64,000 bases of DNA. It comes from Lutjanus erythropterus (lineage: Eukaryota; Chordata; Actinopteri; Lutjaniformes; Lutjanidae). Numbering within the stretch: position 1 is the first letter of the stretch; each line of letters begins with the position of its first letter. Location of the stretch: assembly GCA_020091685.1 (NCBI GenBank), contig CM034597.1, positions 35,519,301 through 35,583,300 on the forward strand, written 5' to 3'. The position numbers were made by a program, and so were the translations under genes. This document shows, in pieces, positions 12,401-24,468 of this stretch. The notes under the pieces were generated by a model. That model did no database searches. It saw only the letters and a list, made by a program, of their open reading frames with translations, and was not told where the DNA came from.

Positions 12401-15400
12401 AGCAGCAAAAACAATTTTATAGTTTTTAAATGCACTGACAGGTAAATAATTAAACTAAGGTGGTAAATATTTATATCAGAGCATAAATATAATATTTTTA
12501 ATTAAATATAGGAAAATAAAGGTTCTAATGTAGAAACAAAGGGCCAAACTGCCAACCTCACATACTGGAAGCACAAGCTGTCACTTACTTAACCTTTATA
12601 ACTGTGTGTTTTCTCAGTACCTGCCCTCTCACAGCACTGTGAGACTTGATGTTCCAACCAGAACAAAAGGCTCTTCAGCCTGTAGTGTCATATAAAACAT
12701 ATGCCAGCCTTGGTTCAAAAATATCCCAAGGTGTTGGCAGAGAAATCTCACATGTAAACACAGGTTTTACAGTCTTCAGGTTATGGCACTGCGTGTAAAT
12801 ATGATCTGTAATTTCCTGCTGTCACTGGATTTCTCTCAGTTACCTGGTTATTCTGTTCATATAAACAAAATGACAACAATTTTCTTAGTTGTGGTTTCTT
12901 GTTTGTGTTAATGAGAGACATTACATTAAAATTCATATTTAATTTAAGGTTGGTTGACTCATAAAGGTTGAGTTAGGTGGGGAGAACAATGAAAATACAT
13001 ACTCAAGTAAAAGTACATTTACTCTCATTAGAAATGACACGTAAAAGTGAAAATTACCATTTGAAAATTAAAAGTAAAAAGGTACCTGGTTAATAAATTA
13101 ATTAAAGTATAAATCACTTTCTATTTTAGTATTTTTTTAAGTGAAATTGCAATTACAAAAGTAACGTTGACATTGAAGCTGGCCTTTAATGTTCAAGTTG
13201 GCGTTAGCTTTATTGCTTGCTAAAGTACACAAATGTAAAAGCCCAACAGACCACTAACTACAAGATAGGTCAAAGGCAATAACATTAAAGAATAGTGTAA
13301 CACATGACAACTTAACACAGCTAATGTTAGATAGCCACATACTTCAATGTGCTTGAAGAAGTTAGAAAAGGAGACATCTCAATGTTTTTTGAGAGGCAGA
13401 ACAAGTGCTTCATCATGTAACTTCTCATCGTCATCATCGCATCACACCAATGTTTGTCAAATGCACTGGCTCAAAAATATACTTGAGTAAAGATGAAAAG
13501 TATTAAAAAGGGACATAAACAAAATACTTGCTCCTGCATTACTTGTAACTTGTTACTATGCATGCCTGTGTGTTGCCTAGTGTAGCACAACACCCTCCAT
13601 AATTTAAGGTTATTAGGACTGAATATAAATAATATAAATAATAAATATATTATTACAATATAAAACAACACCAGGATTTATTACCACAGAGTATGTCTGA
13701 GTGTGTATGTGTGTGTGTGTGCATGTTAAGAGATCATTATATTATTTTATACGTTTATAGTCTGTTTGTCTGTTTCTCTTGAAGCTGATAAAGACCTAAG
13801 TTCAAAGTCTACATCACTGTTGCCAAAATATACACTCACACACAGAAACCCATGCACACCCACACACCCACACACCCACACACACACACACACACACACA
13901 AATACAAACACACAGACACGTATGAAGGGATGGACATGAAGGTCAGGGGGGAAGTAAAAGTCTACAATCCTATCTAAAGTCAACAGAGTACGACTGGTAC
14001 ACACTGGTACTAACAGACTTACACACAGTACACACACTTAAACACGCACCTGTCCATGCTGATGCGCTGTGCTCGCTGGTGGCTGTAGCTCTTGCCCAGT
14101 AGGGTTTCCAGGGGGACAGTCACATGGTCTGGGTCGCCCAGGTAACAGAGACCGTCTGTTACTGCCAAGCGCACAGCCTCCACCAGCACATGGATGTAGT
14201 CTGAGCTGTTGTGGCCTGCAGCTACACACACACACACACACACAACCACAGACTGATTCGTGATTTTTCAGAGTTGCAACAGATGAGTGCAAATCAAATT
14301 CTACAATCTACAAAAATGTTGTTTTTTGTGACTTTTGTCACTTGAAGCAGCAGATAAAAGGATTGAAGGAAGCAACTTTAGACAAATACAGTTGATAAAT
14401 AAATAAATAAATCATAAAAAATGTGATAACATACATTTAATGTAATTTTATTCACATATTTAGTGTAATTTCTAAAATCAACATGTCATCTCCTAGATTC
14501 TTCTTTCTTTTTTTTGACTTGCTGTAACCAAAGATATTTGAAGTTTGACATTCCACAGACCTTTTTTTTAATTTTTGATGCTAAGCTCTGATTGCTGTGT
14601 TGGTTATCATTAACCTGACACGCCAGATGTTTTGTTACACATAATCATCTGGGAAGTTGTCTTAAGAAACTGTTTGGAAAAGGGCAGGCACTTTAAAACA
14701 CACTTGGCAGGTGATTAGATGAACCATCTGTCTAGCACAGGCTAACTTCAACCAATCGGATCAACCAGCGGAGACAGTTGGCAAATCAAACTCTCCAGTT
14801 CTGATATAACTGATGCTATCGCAGTATCTGCGCTAATGCTTCCATGGACTCTTCTCGCTGTTGTCACACCTAAAACCACGTCCGTAGGTGCCAGTAGTCC
14901 CTGTTAGAATGCTGACTGTCTGCATCACTTTTGCTGCACACACAAACGGATAACTTGAAGCCTGACAGGACGGATTCTCACATGATCTTATGATCTTGTG
15001 ATCTTGCAAATCTGCATTTCTCAGAGATCAGCTTTCAGTCAATTGCATCTTTTACTGAATACACTACTTTGTTTTTTGTCCTGACCAGTTTGAGGTGGTT
15101 TTCTAGCCCAAGATGAATCAGAGCAAGTGTGAGACGTCTACTGATTCATGTCTGATTCATGTCCTGCGTCTCCAGAGAGGCGGGTCAGTTGTCACAGGCA
15201 CTGAGTCAGAATTTCAGGGCTGTCACTGTTTCAAATTGAATCAGCTATATTTGCCAAAATACTAATAATAATGAGACTTGAGATGTCTGAATGAGCTTCT
15301 TTTTTTTTTTTAACAGAAAACGTTTTCACATGCCATGAAAGGAAAATAGTGTAAATAATAAAGGTCATTTTCAGGGTCCTGGTATTGTGCAAGCTGGCTC

Positions 15401-16998
15401 ACTGTCACACTGTTGTGGCTCACAGAGGCCACTCAGAAGTTCCAGCGTGTAAGATTTACATACAAAAATGGATACATCCATTTCAACCGATGCAACCGTC
15501 ATTGCCCACACACTTCCATGAATATTTTACGTTGGCTTGGATTTTAAGCAAAGGAGTATATCTGCTAGAGGTCACCACTCAGACTCAAAAGCCAAAAGAA
15601 GAACAGCCAAAAGTTTCTCACAAGCTTCTAATAATGCAATGTTACACAGCCATATTTCTAAAGTAGCTCAGAACGGACAAATCAAAAAAGGCTCTAGGGG
15701 CCTTTCACATTTTGTGCGGGTTTCACAGCCACTGTAGTTTCTCCTACACACTTGGAAGGGGAGGGTGAGGCGAGCCGTATTCAGCTGTTTGCAATCTACA
15801 ACCTCATCCCTAAATGCACAAAGTCTTACTGGTCGTTTAAAAAGAAAGCCATCTTTAATGTTTGTGCTCTTCCCACCATGACATAACAAAAACTAAAAAC
15901 TTAGCTCAGTAGCCGAGATTTCTGCAACCACCCAAACACAATGAGGCTGAGACGAATTTTGCTTGTTGCACTGAAAATCGCAAAGGCTTTATGTAATCCA
16001 CAGACCGTGAGCCACTTTCTATGAAAGAAATATAGTCCCAGAGAGACTGTTCAGAGTAAATTGTGAGGATTATACAGAGAAAACAGGTCATTGTTTCTGG
16101 AAACAGCTGCTGCAAAGGTTTTCATATGCAATTTTGGCAGCACAAATGGAATTCCATTTATCTCCATTATAACGAGGTGAGGCCAGAGATTTAAGAGGAG
16201 AATATTTGATCTCTGGCAAATAAATCAAGACTGCCAAGAGGTTTTGGCAATCTAGATCTAGAATTAATCTAGAGTCTCTAGTATGAGGTCTTAATGTATC
16301 TCTGCTGATATCAGTGAATACCTTTGAGGGGGAAGTTCTCCAGGATGTTGAGCAGCAGCAGGGCAGTCAGTCCCTGACTGTTAGGAGGAGGCTCCCACAG
16401 ACGCACACCCTGAACAAACAATGGAGTCATTCCTTCTGCTGACCATGTTATCAAAATACACATACAATAAGCATCTATGGTCGCTGACCTCACCTTGTAT
16501 TCTGTGCTTAGGGGTGTGATGACCTCGCTGTCATGGCTGCTGAGGTCATCGTGGGTCATGACGCCTCCATGTTGGTTGATGACATCGACGATGGCTTGGG
16601 CCACTCTGCCCTGGTAGAACGCCGGTTTGCCATGCTCGCCAAGCTCCTATCGATACATCAGTCCATCAATCAATCGATCAGTTATCTGTTATCATTGCAT
16701 TCTGCTGTCCATCTATATTCTTTAAGACCACAGTAAAAAAAACTAATACAAATATGATGTTTTGCATGATGTAATGCCACAAATGAGTCTAGTTTGAAAG
16801 ATATGCGGGGGTGATGTGTATCTTCCAGTCCAATCAATGTTATCAAATGAACAGGATGGTGTGTGTGAATGTGTGATTTTTCACCACAAAGAAGTAACAC
16901 ACACCGTCATCGCTGAGGAATGACCATTATGATGCCATGGAAACCATCCATCAATAAGGCTGAGGTCACTGCTATTGTTTCTACTGTCCCAGGAACAC

Positions 16999-17037
<39 letters not shown>

Positions 17038-20000
17038 GTGGGGGGTTGTCATGGGCGTACTTGGAAGTGTTCCTGCATTATTGGATCACTAAAGACTGGG
17101 TGTTTGATGTAGTAATACAGAGGAGCATCAGTCAGCGCATGCTTTAATGGTGACACACCAGCAGACACACACACACACAGTGGGGTCAGCCGTCGTTCTA
17201 GTGACGTCTCACTGACTGGTTTTATGAATATCACATTGTCCGCATGCACAATCATGGTCGTGCATTTACTTAGTGCACAGGAAAGTAAAAATGTGCCTCC
17301 TGACTTAATATGGTTTAAGTGAAAAGTTAACTTATGTTTCAAAGAATATTATAAAGCACCTCTGTAAAAATGTGTCGTATATACATTTTTGCAACGAATA
17401 ACTCTTTACAAACTTAGTATGTTAGAGTTATCAGAGTCATTTGTATATCTAGATTCCATTCCACTGTAGCTGACTCAGCAATTATGGAAAGTACAAAGTC
17501 TGTGCAGTTTCACAGGATATTGATATTGTAAAGCTCTATGCTGAGACATGAGAAAAGATTGTGTGCCTGAAGTACTATTTTAACTGAAATTTTTTTGTTC
17601 TTTTTGTTGTTGTTTTTGATGAACTGTACTTGGACTGAACTAAATACTAACATCAACAAACTCACAGTAACAATGATAATAAGCAGGTGTAATGTTTACC
17701 TTGTTCACCATTCGGGCTGCGGTCAACCAAAGAAAATCTTGATTGGCTCAAAGTCTACTTACTCTTCAAGAAATCGATTGGTTGATGGTGGAATAAAAAT
17801 GCACGTTATCTCAAGATGAGCTAAATCAGCCAAAGTCACTCAATGCTGCCAAGCAAATGAATTCCAGCAGTCTCATCTTAGTTTATCATGTAACATGCTA
17901 CCATTTCCTCATTAGCACAAGCACCAAGTACAGCTGAGGCTGGTGAGAATAATTCTGCAGACATTTGGTCATAAACCAAAGCAATGGAAAAAAGAGACCT
18001 ACATGAAATGTTAGGGGATCAGAGGGATTCATCGTCTGAGGATGAATTTCTGTACAAAATTTCATGACATTCCATCCAGTAGTCTGGACAAACTGGCCAA
18101 CTGACAGACAGACCAACTTTGCCATCCCAAGAGCCATGGCATAAGCAATTCCAGCCAGTGGTTTAAGATTGGCTATGGTCAGTTTGGGTTCATGTTCTTA
18201 TGTAACTATTCCTGAAACATGAACCGCTTTTGTTTAAGTGTCATAGGTGTAAGAGTCTAACAATGTGAGGTATAAACAGAGGCCTTGTATTCAGCCACTG
18301 TTTGGTAAACTCTAATATTACAAATGGTAATGGAGAAGTCAATTTGTGTTGAAAGCATGGTCTGTATTTTCAAGTGTGTTATTCTGATGGCCAGGTATAC
18401 AGGTGTTTTTATGTCTACACTCTTCATTTATACTTCATTTATTCTCCCTATTCTCTTTTTTTCTCATGCAAATGTCCTTCTCTTTCTCTTCTGCGCATTT
18501 CATTTTTTTGTCCTGCTTTCACTCCCTCCTCTCCCATCCTCCCTTCCCTCTCTATTTGCCTCATTTAATGTCCTTTCTATTTTGCTCAACCCAGCACAAG
18601 CTATACTCATCCTTCCCTCTATCTACCTTGTTTATCTTCCAAATTGAGTCCAACGCACTGATGGGTTCAGGGTTAATTACCCACTATGCCCCTGGGTTCA
18701 TCCAAGGTCTTCCCACATAGAGGGCTAAGTCAATTTTAGAAAAAGCAAACAACCTCTGGGAGGACGTGGAACCAGCAGAGTGGTTTTTCTGGGGTTCTAC
18801 ATTGTTCTGTTTCCTTCAGAGATCAGAAGAATCTGACCCAGTGCTCCTCACATGACCTATGAGTATGTGTTTTTGTGTGTTTTAGTTTCAAAGATTTACC
18901 CTCAGGGTCTGGGCCATGGCAGGGTTTCTGAACACTTGTCCACATTTGGGCGCATGACCATCAATCAGCAGGTCTCCACCTAGTTCCTTCCCAGCTTCTC
19001 TCATAGCAGCCACCCCGTTCGCCCAGTGGTGAGCTGCTACCTCGGCAACAGGAAACCCCACCTCTGCGAGCTCCACCGCCCCGCTCAGCACCTCCTGCAA
19101 GGACAGCTAGGGAAACAGGGAGAGGAAACACACGCTTATTACCTCACAGGAAACCTCACGGAGCAGGAAGTGTGAGTCATTGTTTTGAGATGAACTATGT
19201 GGAGACTAAAACTGGTTTGTAATTTCCTTTGAGGATTTTCCAGACAGAAAAAACTCTAATAATTGCTGTACAAGTGAGGGGACACTTTTCTGATTTGCCA
19301 AAACTCTCTAAATCTTTGGTGTTCAGTTCTGCTGTGGTTAATAATTTATAACAGTTCCCAAGACACATTCTGATAACACAAAACCAACACAAGTGAACTT
19401 TTAGGGAACATTTAGCTGTTGCAATTGTAGTGTAGCGTAATGAAATTATTTTAAATTGAGAGAAAAAATACTCACACCTCTAACTAAAAATATTTCTAGT
19501 GAGTAAGTTGGATTCAGACAAGCTAATGCCAGTTTTGGGGCAAAACACATGATTTCTCCATTTATAACTGTTGAATGCTGGTTGCAAAATGTGAGTCAGG
19601 AAAGTCATTTGTTTTCTCTGATTTTGAGCTGGTACATTACTGCTACTGTTTCACAAAAAATAACACCTGTTATTAAAAGCCAGTGTAGCTGTACTGACAT
19701 TACTATGTTTACTACATTTACTTTTACATTTTAAACAGGGATATTTAAAAGAGGGATAGACAGAAATTCTTCAAATTTGGTACAAATGTCCACTTGGACT
19801 CAAGGATGAACTGATTTTGGTTAACTAAAGTCAAGGCCACAAAATTTCACAAAGAAGTCTAATAGAATACTAGTAGTTCTGGAGAGTTACTGATTACTGG
19901 TTATATGTAATTAAATTAGAAAATAAATGCAGTTGTAATCTGTTGTAGTTACCAAGAAAAAAATGTGTAATTGTTTTCAGAATTAAGTAATGTTGGGTCA

Positions 20001-21695
20001 CATCCAAATATTCATTTGGGTTGCCTGATGAAGATCTGCACTCTGCTAAGTGCACTCTTCTAGTTTCAGTTTGAGACCCCTATTTTCCTGGACCTGTAGA
20101 AACCCTACCATAGATGGCTAAGTCACTGCTGTTTTGACCAAAAAAAGCGAATATCCACAGAGCTGAATGATAGTTTGTCCGCTCCTTGTTTATGCCTCCT
20201 TGAGTCACCTTCAACTGCACTGTTTAAAATACACAAGAGTCAAGAGTCCCACATCCAGTGCGTTGGTAATGTGTGTCAATATGGTTCTTTTTGCACTGTT
20301 TACCTTTAGGTTGTTTATGTTATATAAATGATTATGTTAGATGTTCCTGATAGGGTACCGCTGCATAACACAAATACCAGCACACACAGTTCTACACAGA
20401 CAGGTACACACACACACACACACACACAGTCAAACCTTGTGACTACCAAACATCTGTATGGTATCACACCAGCATGCAGGGGCCCCTGGTACTGTGATAT
20501 TAAAGACATCAAAGGGTGGAGGAGGGGCCTCTGCAGTGTAACCACGTCCTTCCAGGAAGTCCAGGGTCTGAGCTCTGGGCGAACGACCACTGAGGACACA
20601 GAGGAGAGAGACTCAGCTGAACATTCTGGATTACGGAGACAACTACCACAGCGAGAGAGAGAAGAGTCTCCACCTGCCGTTGATTCCTCTGATCTCTCTG
20701 GTTTCTCCATTGTAGAACAAGCAGAAGGCGTCTCCACCAGGACCGGTGCTACATGGCTCTGTTACTGCAAGTGCTGCTGCTATGGCAACCGCAGCATCCG
20801 CCGCATTACCACCACGCTTCAGAACGTCTGGACAGAAAGATATCCATTTCTGATTAATGTAACTGACTTACAAGAGCCTTCCTACCTTAGCCAAAATGAT
20901 GATGTTGTTTTTTGATGTACTTTACTACAACAAATAAATAAACATTTGAAGAGTCAGAAGTGTTGTTTTTGTTATAATAGTGATGTCAGTCAGATCTGGT
21001 TTGGTCAGAGCTGTGAAATATTCACATATATCATCCATCTTTGTTCACAACAGTTTTTCTTAGCTTCTGCTGTGCATAAACTACAATTTGTATAAGCCTC
21101 TTTTTAAAATACAAAAATGTTGAATTATTGGTTATCTTATCAGTATTGGCTGAAAAAATCCATATTGTGCAAGAAAATTTTTTTTTTAAAGTAAATTAAA
21201 TATGTCACCTTGGTCTTAGGAAGATTGTTCAGTTTAACTGTCCTCGAATGTTTATGGACAATAATGATTAATTGATTATTGACATTGTTATAGCTCTTCA
21301 TATACATATGAGCCTGTGTTACATACAGTATGGCAGCTCCCCAGTGATCCAAAGCAGGAAAACTAACTATGCTAAAGTTTGCTCTCAACCGGCTAGACAA
21401 CTAACTGCCGCTAACTGTCTGTGGTGTTTGTTATCTTGGTGGATTTTTCTGATTTAAAACAAAAGAAGTAAGGAAATGCCAGTCTTAAGTGGAACAACAA
21501 AAGAATGTCAAACTCTCTGAAATGTAATTTTGCTGTCTGAAAACGTCCGTTAACTTCATAACGTTAGATCTCCATGGCAACTGTTGTCCACTCACCCAGT
21601 CCTATATTTGAAGCTAACGGCTGACTGGACGCCACACAGCCGTGTAAACACACCACGGGTGACCGACGAGAGGAGAAAGTCAGGTCGGTATCCAT
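7021..21695 (-). CDS. Gamma-glutamyltranspeptidase-like Ntn hydrolase, YwrD type (glutathione hydrolase-like YwrD proenzyme)
   Basis: Twelve coding exons: 21596-21695, 20674-20827, 20436-20589, 18900-19106, 16494-16646, 16322-16409, 14050-14221, 11018-11174, 10320-10502, 9437-9521, 8678-8773, 7021-7166. All have AG/GT borders and matching phases; total 564 aa plus stop. The family is made as a proenzyme that cleaves itself before a Thr, giving a large and a small subunit. Visible motifs: [10 protein letters not shown] (39-48), [10 protein letters not shown] (59-68), the predicted nucleophile Thr358 in [19 protein letters not shown] (381-385) and GGKRP (413-417). There is no signal peptide or membrane anchor, unlike animal GGT1/GGT5, so it is probably cytosolic. 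Compared from memory with E. coli GGT, the Arg in FREMAP and the SS after KRP are missing here (NGSGRSP; KRPFHT), so the substrate may not be glutathione. The class also contains oxamate amidohydrolase (HpxW) and acylases. The family call is firm; the reaction is not known. Confidence 0.93.
7640..7862. repeat. MITE family B copy ('cagtgtgtaag...ctacacactgg')
   Basis: Blocks 'ttacctcagaatgagc', 'tacgccatgttac' and 'caccgccatgttttt', ending in 'ctacacactggtc', recur at 54293-54648 and, degraded, at about 15385-15810. It lies in the last intron of the YwrD-like gene. Confidence 0.65.
9095..9170 (+). repeat. LINE-type 3' tail (cagaatcagaatcagaaatac)
   Basis: 'agaatcagaatcagaaat' followed by 'acttcactgatccg' is the typical 3' end of fish retroelement copies (from memory). 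Only the tail is visible. Confidence 0.45.
9382..9424. repeat. (TG)n microsatellite next to a splice donor
   Basis: In the sense of the minus-strand YwrD-like gene this is a CA repeat starting about 12 nt after the donor (9436-9435) of exon 10. Intronic CA repeats near donors are known binding sites of hnRNP L. Confidence 0.9.
11430..11760 (+). repeat. Teleost dispersed repeat ('tagcttag' family C)
   Basis: Contains 'gagttagataagatgatcg', 'aaatatgaggctagg', 'agccagcagccagttagctt' and 'aaacctggaggcaggggg', a series I recognise as a very common fish repeat. A related copy starts at 28095. It lies in an intron of the YwrD-like gene. Confidence 0.65.
12970..13560. repeat. Teleost dispersed repeat ('aagtaaaagtac' family D)
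   Basis: 'atactcaagtaaaagtacat' near the left and 'aaatacttgctcctgc...ttacttgtaacttgttact' near the right resemble a widespread fish repeat. Related pieces lie at 22030-22485, 31215-31300 and 57590-57635. Confidence 0.5.
13857..13908. repeat. (CA)n-rich microsatellite
   Basis: Imperfect CCCACA units followed by a CA run, in an intron of the YwrD-like gene. Confidence 0.9.
14224..14244. repeat. (CA)n, read as (TG)n directly at a splice acceptor
   Basis: On the sense strand of the YwrD-like gene the intron ends ...(tg)10 tag and the exon starts at 14221. The dinucleotide run takes the place of a normal pyrimidine tract, as in CFTR exon 9, where TDP-43 binds UG repeats. Confidence 0.9.
15385..15810. 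repeat. Degraded copy of MITE family B
   Basis: 'gctcagaacggacaaatc', 'ggcctttcacatttt' and 'ggaaggggagggtgaggcg...tttgcaatctacaacctc' match parts of the copies at 54293-54648 and 7640-7862. The ends are not clear. Confidence 0.5.
17000..17034. repeat. (TG)n microsatellite
   Basis: TG run followed by a G-rich stretch (17035-17047), in an intron of the YwrD-like gene. Confidence 0.95.
17940..18150 (+). repeat. Teleost dispersed repeat fragment
   Basis: 'gagggattcatcgtctgagg', 'ctgtacaaaatttcatgac', 'attccatccagtagt' and 'ccaactttgccatccc' form a pattern I recognise as a common fish repeat. Intronic. Confidence 0.5.
19745..19870 (+). repeat. Teleost dispersed repeat fragment
   Basis: 'caaatttggtacaaatgtcc' and 'acttggactcaaggatgaac' belong to a common fish repeat of the same general type as the copy at 17940. 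Intronic. Confidence 0.5.
20406..20428. repeat. (CA)n, read as (TG)n just after a splice donor
   Basis: On the sense strand the UG run begins about 7 nt after the donor (20435-20434) of exon 3 of the YwrD-like gene. Confidence 0.9.
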
Positions 21696-22029
21696 CCCGC
21701 TTTAACTACCAGCGACCGTCACCAACAGTGAAGGCGAAATAACGACCATAATACCGGGACAACATTGAACTGGACTGGACTTTAACTTCTGATCGGTTAC
21801 TCTGACATCGATTGATTTTGACTCAACTAGGACGGCAGCATAGAGAAGCAGATGGCAGATTACATCGATCGGATGCTGGGAAGTTGATGTTTAAACAATG
21901 CCAGTCATTTTTTTAAAGCAAGTATTCATTCCCATGTTATCTTCAGGCTATAAATAATTCAAGAGCACTCATGGTGGGTAAACTAGCTACATGTGGGGAC
22001 CCACCAGAAACATTTAACCATGTTTTGTA

Positions 22030-22485
22030 CAGTGATGGAAAGAGTGCTGAAAATCTGTTGCTACTCAAATTGTTATATTACTGAAATATTACTCAACTAC
22101 AAATAAAACTACTGGCGTTAAAATAAAAATCATCAAGTATTAGTTCGAAGTAATTTTTATTTTTTATTTTTTTAAACTACTCAGACTTTTAGTTACCCTA
22201 CTTTTTAACCATTGATTTTTAATGCGTTGTCAATAGGCATTCAGTGGAAAGGGGTTTCTGTTAATCCTGTTTAGCCTTACTGGCTGCAAAAATGCAGATT
22301 AAAGATGTGTATATTTTTCAAAATATAAAGCTACTGTTCACACAGTTATGATTTTAAAAGTAACCAAGTAGATTGCATGGTTAAAACTTAAGTACAAATA
22401 AAATTACAGACCTGAAAATACTCATAAAAGTACAAGTACCCAGAGTAGTTGTAATTGGTAAGTTCCACCCCTATTTGTGTAAAAC
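22030..22485. repeat. Teleost dispersed repeat, family D copy
   Basis: Starts 'gtgatggaaagagtgctg' and ends 'aagttccacccct'. It carries 'actcataaaagtacaagtac' and 'taagtacaaataaaatt', as in the other copies. The inverted relation of the ends (gatggaaag / cttccac) suggests a DNA-transposon derivative. Confidence 0.5.
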
Positions 22486-24053
22486 ACTAATAACTACTGT
22501 TGGATTTGTGGATTGGAAGCCGAGATGGCTCATATAACAATGATACATTAATGACTAATGGAGTAAAAGAGAAATATCCACAGGCATTGTTGCATTTGGT
22601 TGAAATGCCTGCTGCACCTAAAGCCTATATGCCTTCACTAGGTCTGTGTTCTTAAAGAATAGAATAAGACAATCTGCTTGGTTTAGGATGGATAAAAAAA
22701 AGTACTTCAACTCACACAAACTTGCAAGTTCACTTCAAGTTTGTCAAAACAGGTGAAATTAGATCTAGATTTCTTCAGAACATGGGCCAAAACAAAACAA
22801 AATAAACAAAAACAAATGCGAAATGTCATTTAATACAAAATTCAAATAACATATAACAGCATCAAGAAAATGGGGGAGGCAGGGGAGGAGCTGTTGGACA
22901 TTCAGAGCATCGAATGGTATGAGAGGGGTGAGAAGAGTCATAACTTTTTTTATTTTCAGTTTCTTTGTATGACACAATGAAACCAAACCATCTTCGTTAA
23001 AATATCACCAGGTAAATGACTCATTTGGGTGTGTGTGTTTGTCTTTTTCACCACACAAAAAGCAAATAAAATCAAAATCAATGGGTTTATGATGGATAAC
23101 TTTTAATCAATATTAACTAGGGATATAGCAATGCCACAAACTTGAGATACAAAAATACTATGACAGAAAGACACAATATTTATTGATATTAAAAAGAAAA
23201 ATGGCAAGCTTGAAAAAAATAATACAAATGTACAGCAATTTGTTTGTTTAAAATTCATTTTTTTATTTTAACTTAAAGTGCTGATGTTTTCCATATTTAC
23301 TAAAAATAGAAGTAGGCAGCCATGACATAAATATATGCAAAAAATTGGAATTAATTGTCTCTGGGAATGAATGCTTGAATTATGTATGTACTAAAACAAA
23401 ACAGTGCAACAGTCCTTTTCTAACATAAAATAAAAATAATTAAATTTAATAATTAACCACATATTATTGTGGTAGTTTTTTTTAACTGTGATATTGTCGT
23501 AATCAATGTATCATTATGTCCCTGCTTACAGGATGCACATGTTGTATCGATTATACAACCACTATATTAACCCGATTAGTCACACCTGTGTTAACAGGCA
23601 GGTTTGTGGACAAGTGATCTTTGTGGTTATTTTACTGGGCATGAGACACTTAGTGTTTTATTATGATAAATGAAGAATAGTGGTCAAAATCATTATGTTT
23701 CACTCTTGAATTTCAGCAAGTGATGAAATATTTCTGAGAACTCATCTAAAGTTGAACTATTAATGAGACATTCTTAACTAATGGAAAAGTCTTTCTTGTT
23801 GCTCACTAAACCAGAGGTAGGTGCAGATCAGCCAGGAGGGCTCTGCTGTATCGACCAGCTGTCTGTCACTTCCTCTTCTGTCTCCGTGTACACAAAACGC
23901 ATGGTAGAACATTAACCGGTGCCTTCACCGCCGTGACTGCGTGCACACACAGGCGTGTGATCCTACATTAATGGCTCTGTGTGTGTGTGTTTGCATGCAG
24001 TCACAAGCGTGTGCATGTGTGTATGTAAAGTGAAGCAGTGAGATCAGGCAGGG

Positions 24054-24090
24054 GTGGGATGGATGGATGGAGGTGGGTGGGATGGATGGA
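24054..24090. repeat. (GGAT)n-type tandem repeat
   Basis: Imperfect GGATGGAT/GGTGGG units directly upstream of the tm4sf4 TATA box. Confidence 0.85.
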
Positions 24091-24092
24091 GG

Positions 24093-24099
24093 TATAAAG
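24093..24099 (+). promoter_or_regulatory. tm4sf4: TATA box of tm4sf4
   Basis: The sequence ggTATAAAGgc lies 376 bp upstream of the tm4sf4 ATG. A start site about 30 bp downstream (near 24125) would give a 5'UTR of roughly 345 nt without needing an extra exon. A TATA promoter fits a tissue-restricted gene; TM4SF4 is mainly a gut and liver gene in mammals. Confidence 0.65.
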
Positions 24100-24468
24100 G
24101 CTCGACTATAGCATCAACCATTCAAAGATACAGGACAGGTCATTCAGGAGATTCAGCAAAGGGGACAGAGCTTTTCAAACAAACAGCTAAGCTTCAGAGG
24201 TTTAAGGAGAAATTGTTTGGAGGTGTTGGAACTGCAGTCGGAGATAAATATAATTAAAGTAAACAGGTGGATTGATATTTTACAACGTGACGTGGACAAG
24301 ACTGAACCAGATTTGAGTCTAAACTTCGATTTCAGAACATCCTTGCTTTGTCAGTTTGATATAATTCAATTGAAAGATCAACTTAAGTGGAGTTTTGAAG
24401 CCCACAACATCCTTTTTAAAACCAAAGGAGTTGTTTCTAATAGAGGAGGCTGAAACATCAGTGTCAGA

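Larger units (their letters stand above)
21700..24090. other. Intergenic region between the YwrD-like gene and tm4sf4
   Basis: The two genes are divergent here, so both promoters lie in this stretch. The first 200 bp next to the YwrD-like start are relatively GC-rich. A repeat (family D) sits at 22030-22485. The remainder is AT-rich with no supported exon. Confidence 0.5.

Noticed and set aside
20328-20915. 195-codon open frame on the plus strand
   Set aside because: Antisense shadow of exons 2 and 3 of the YwrD-like gene plus a CA repeat; the minus strand carries the conserved motifs.
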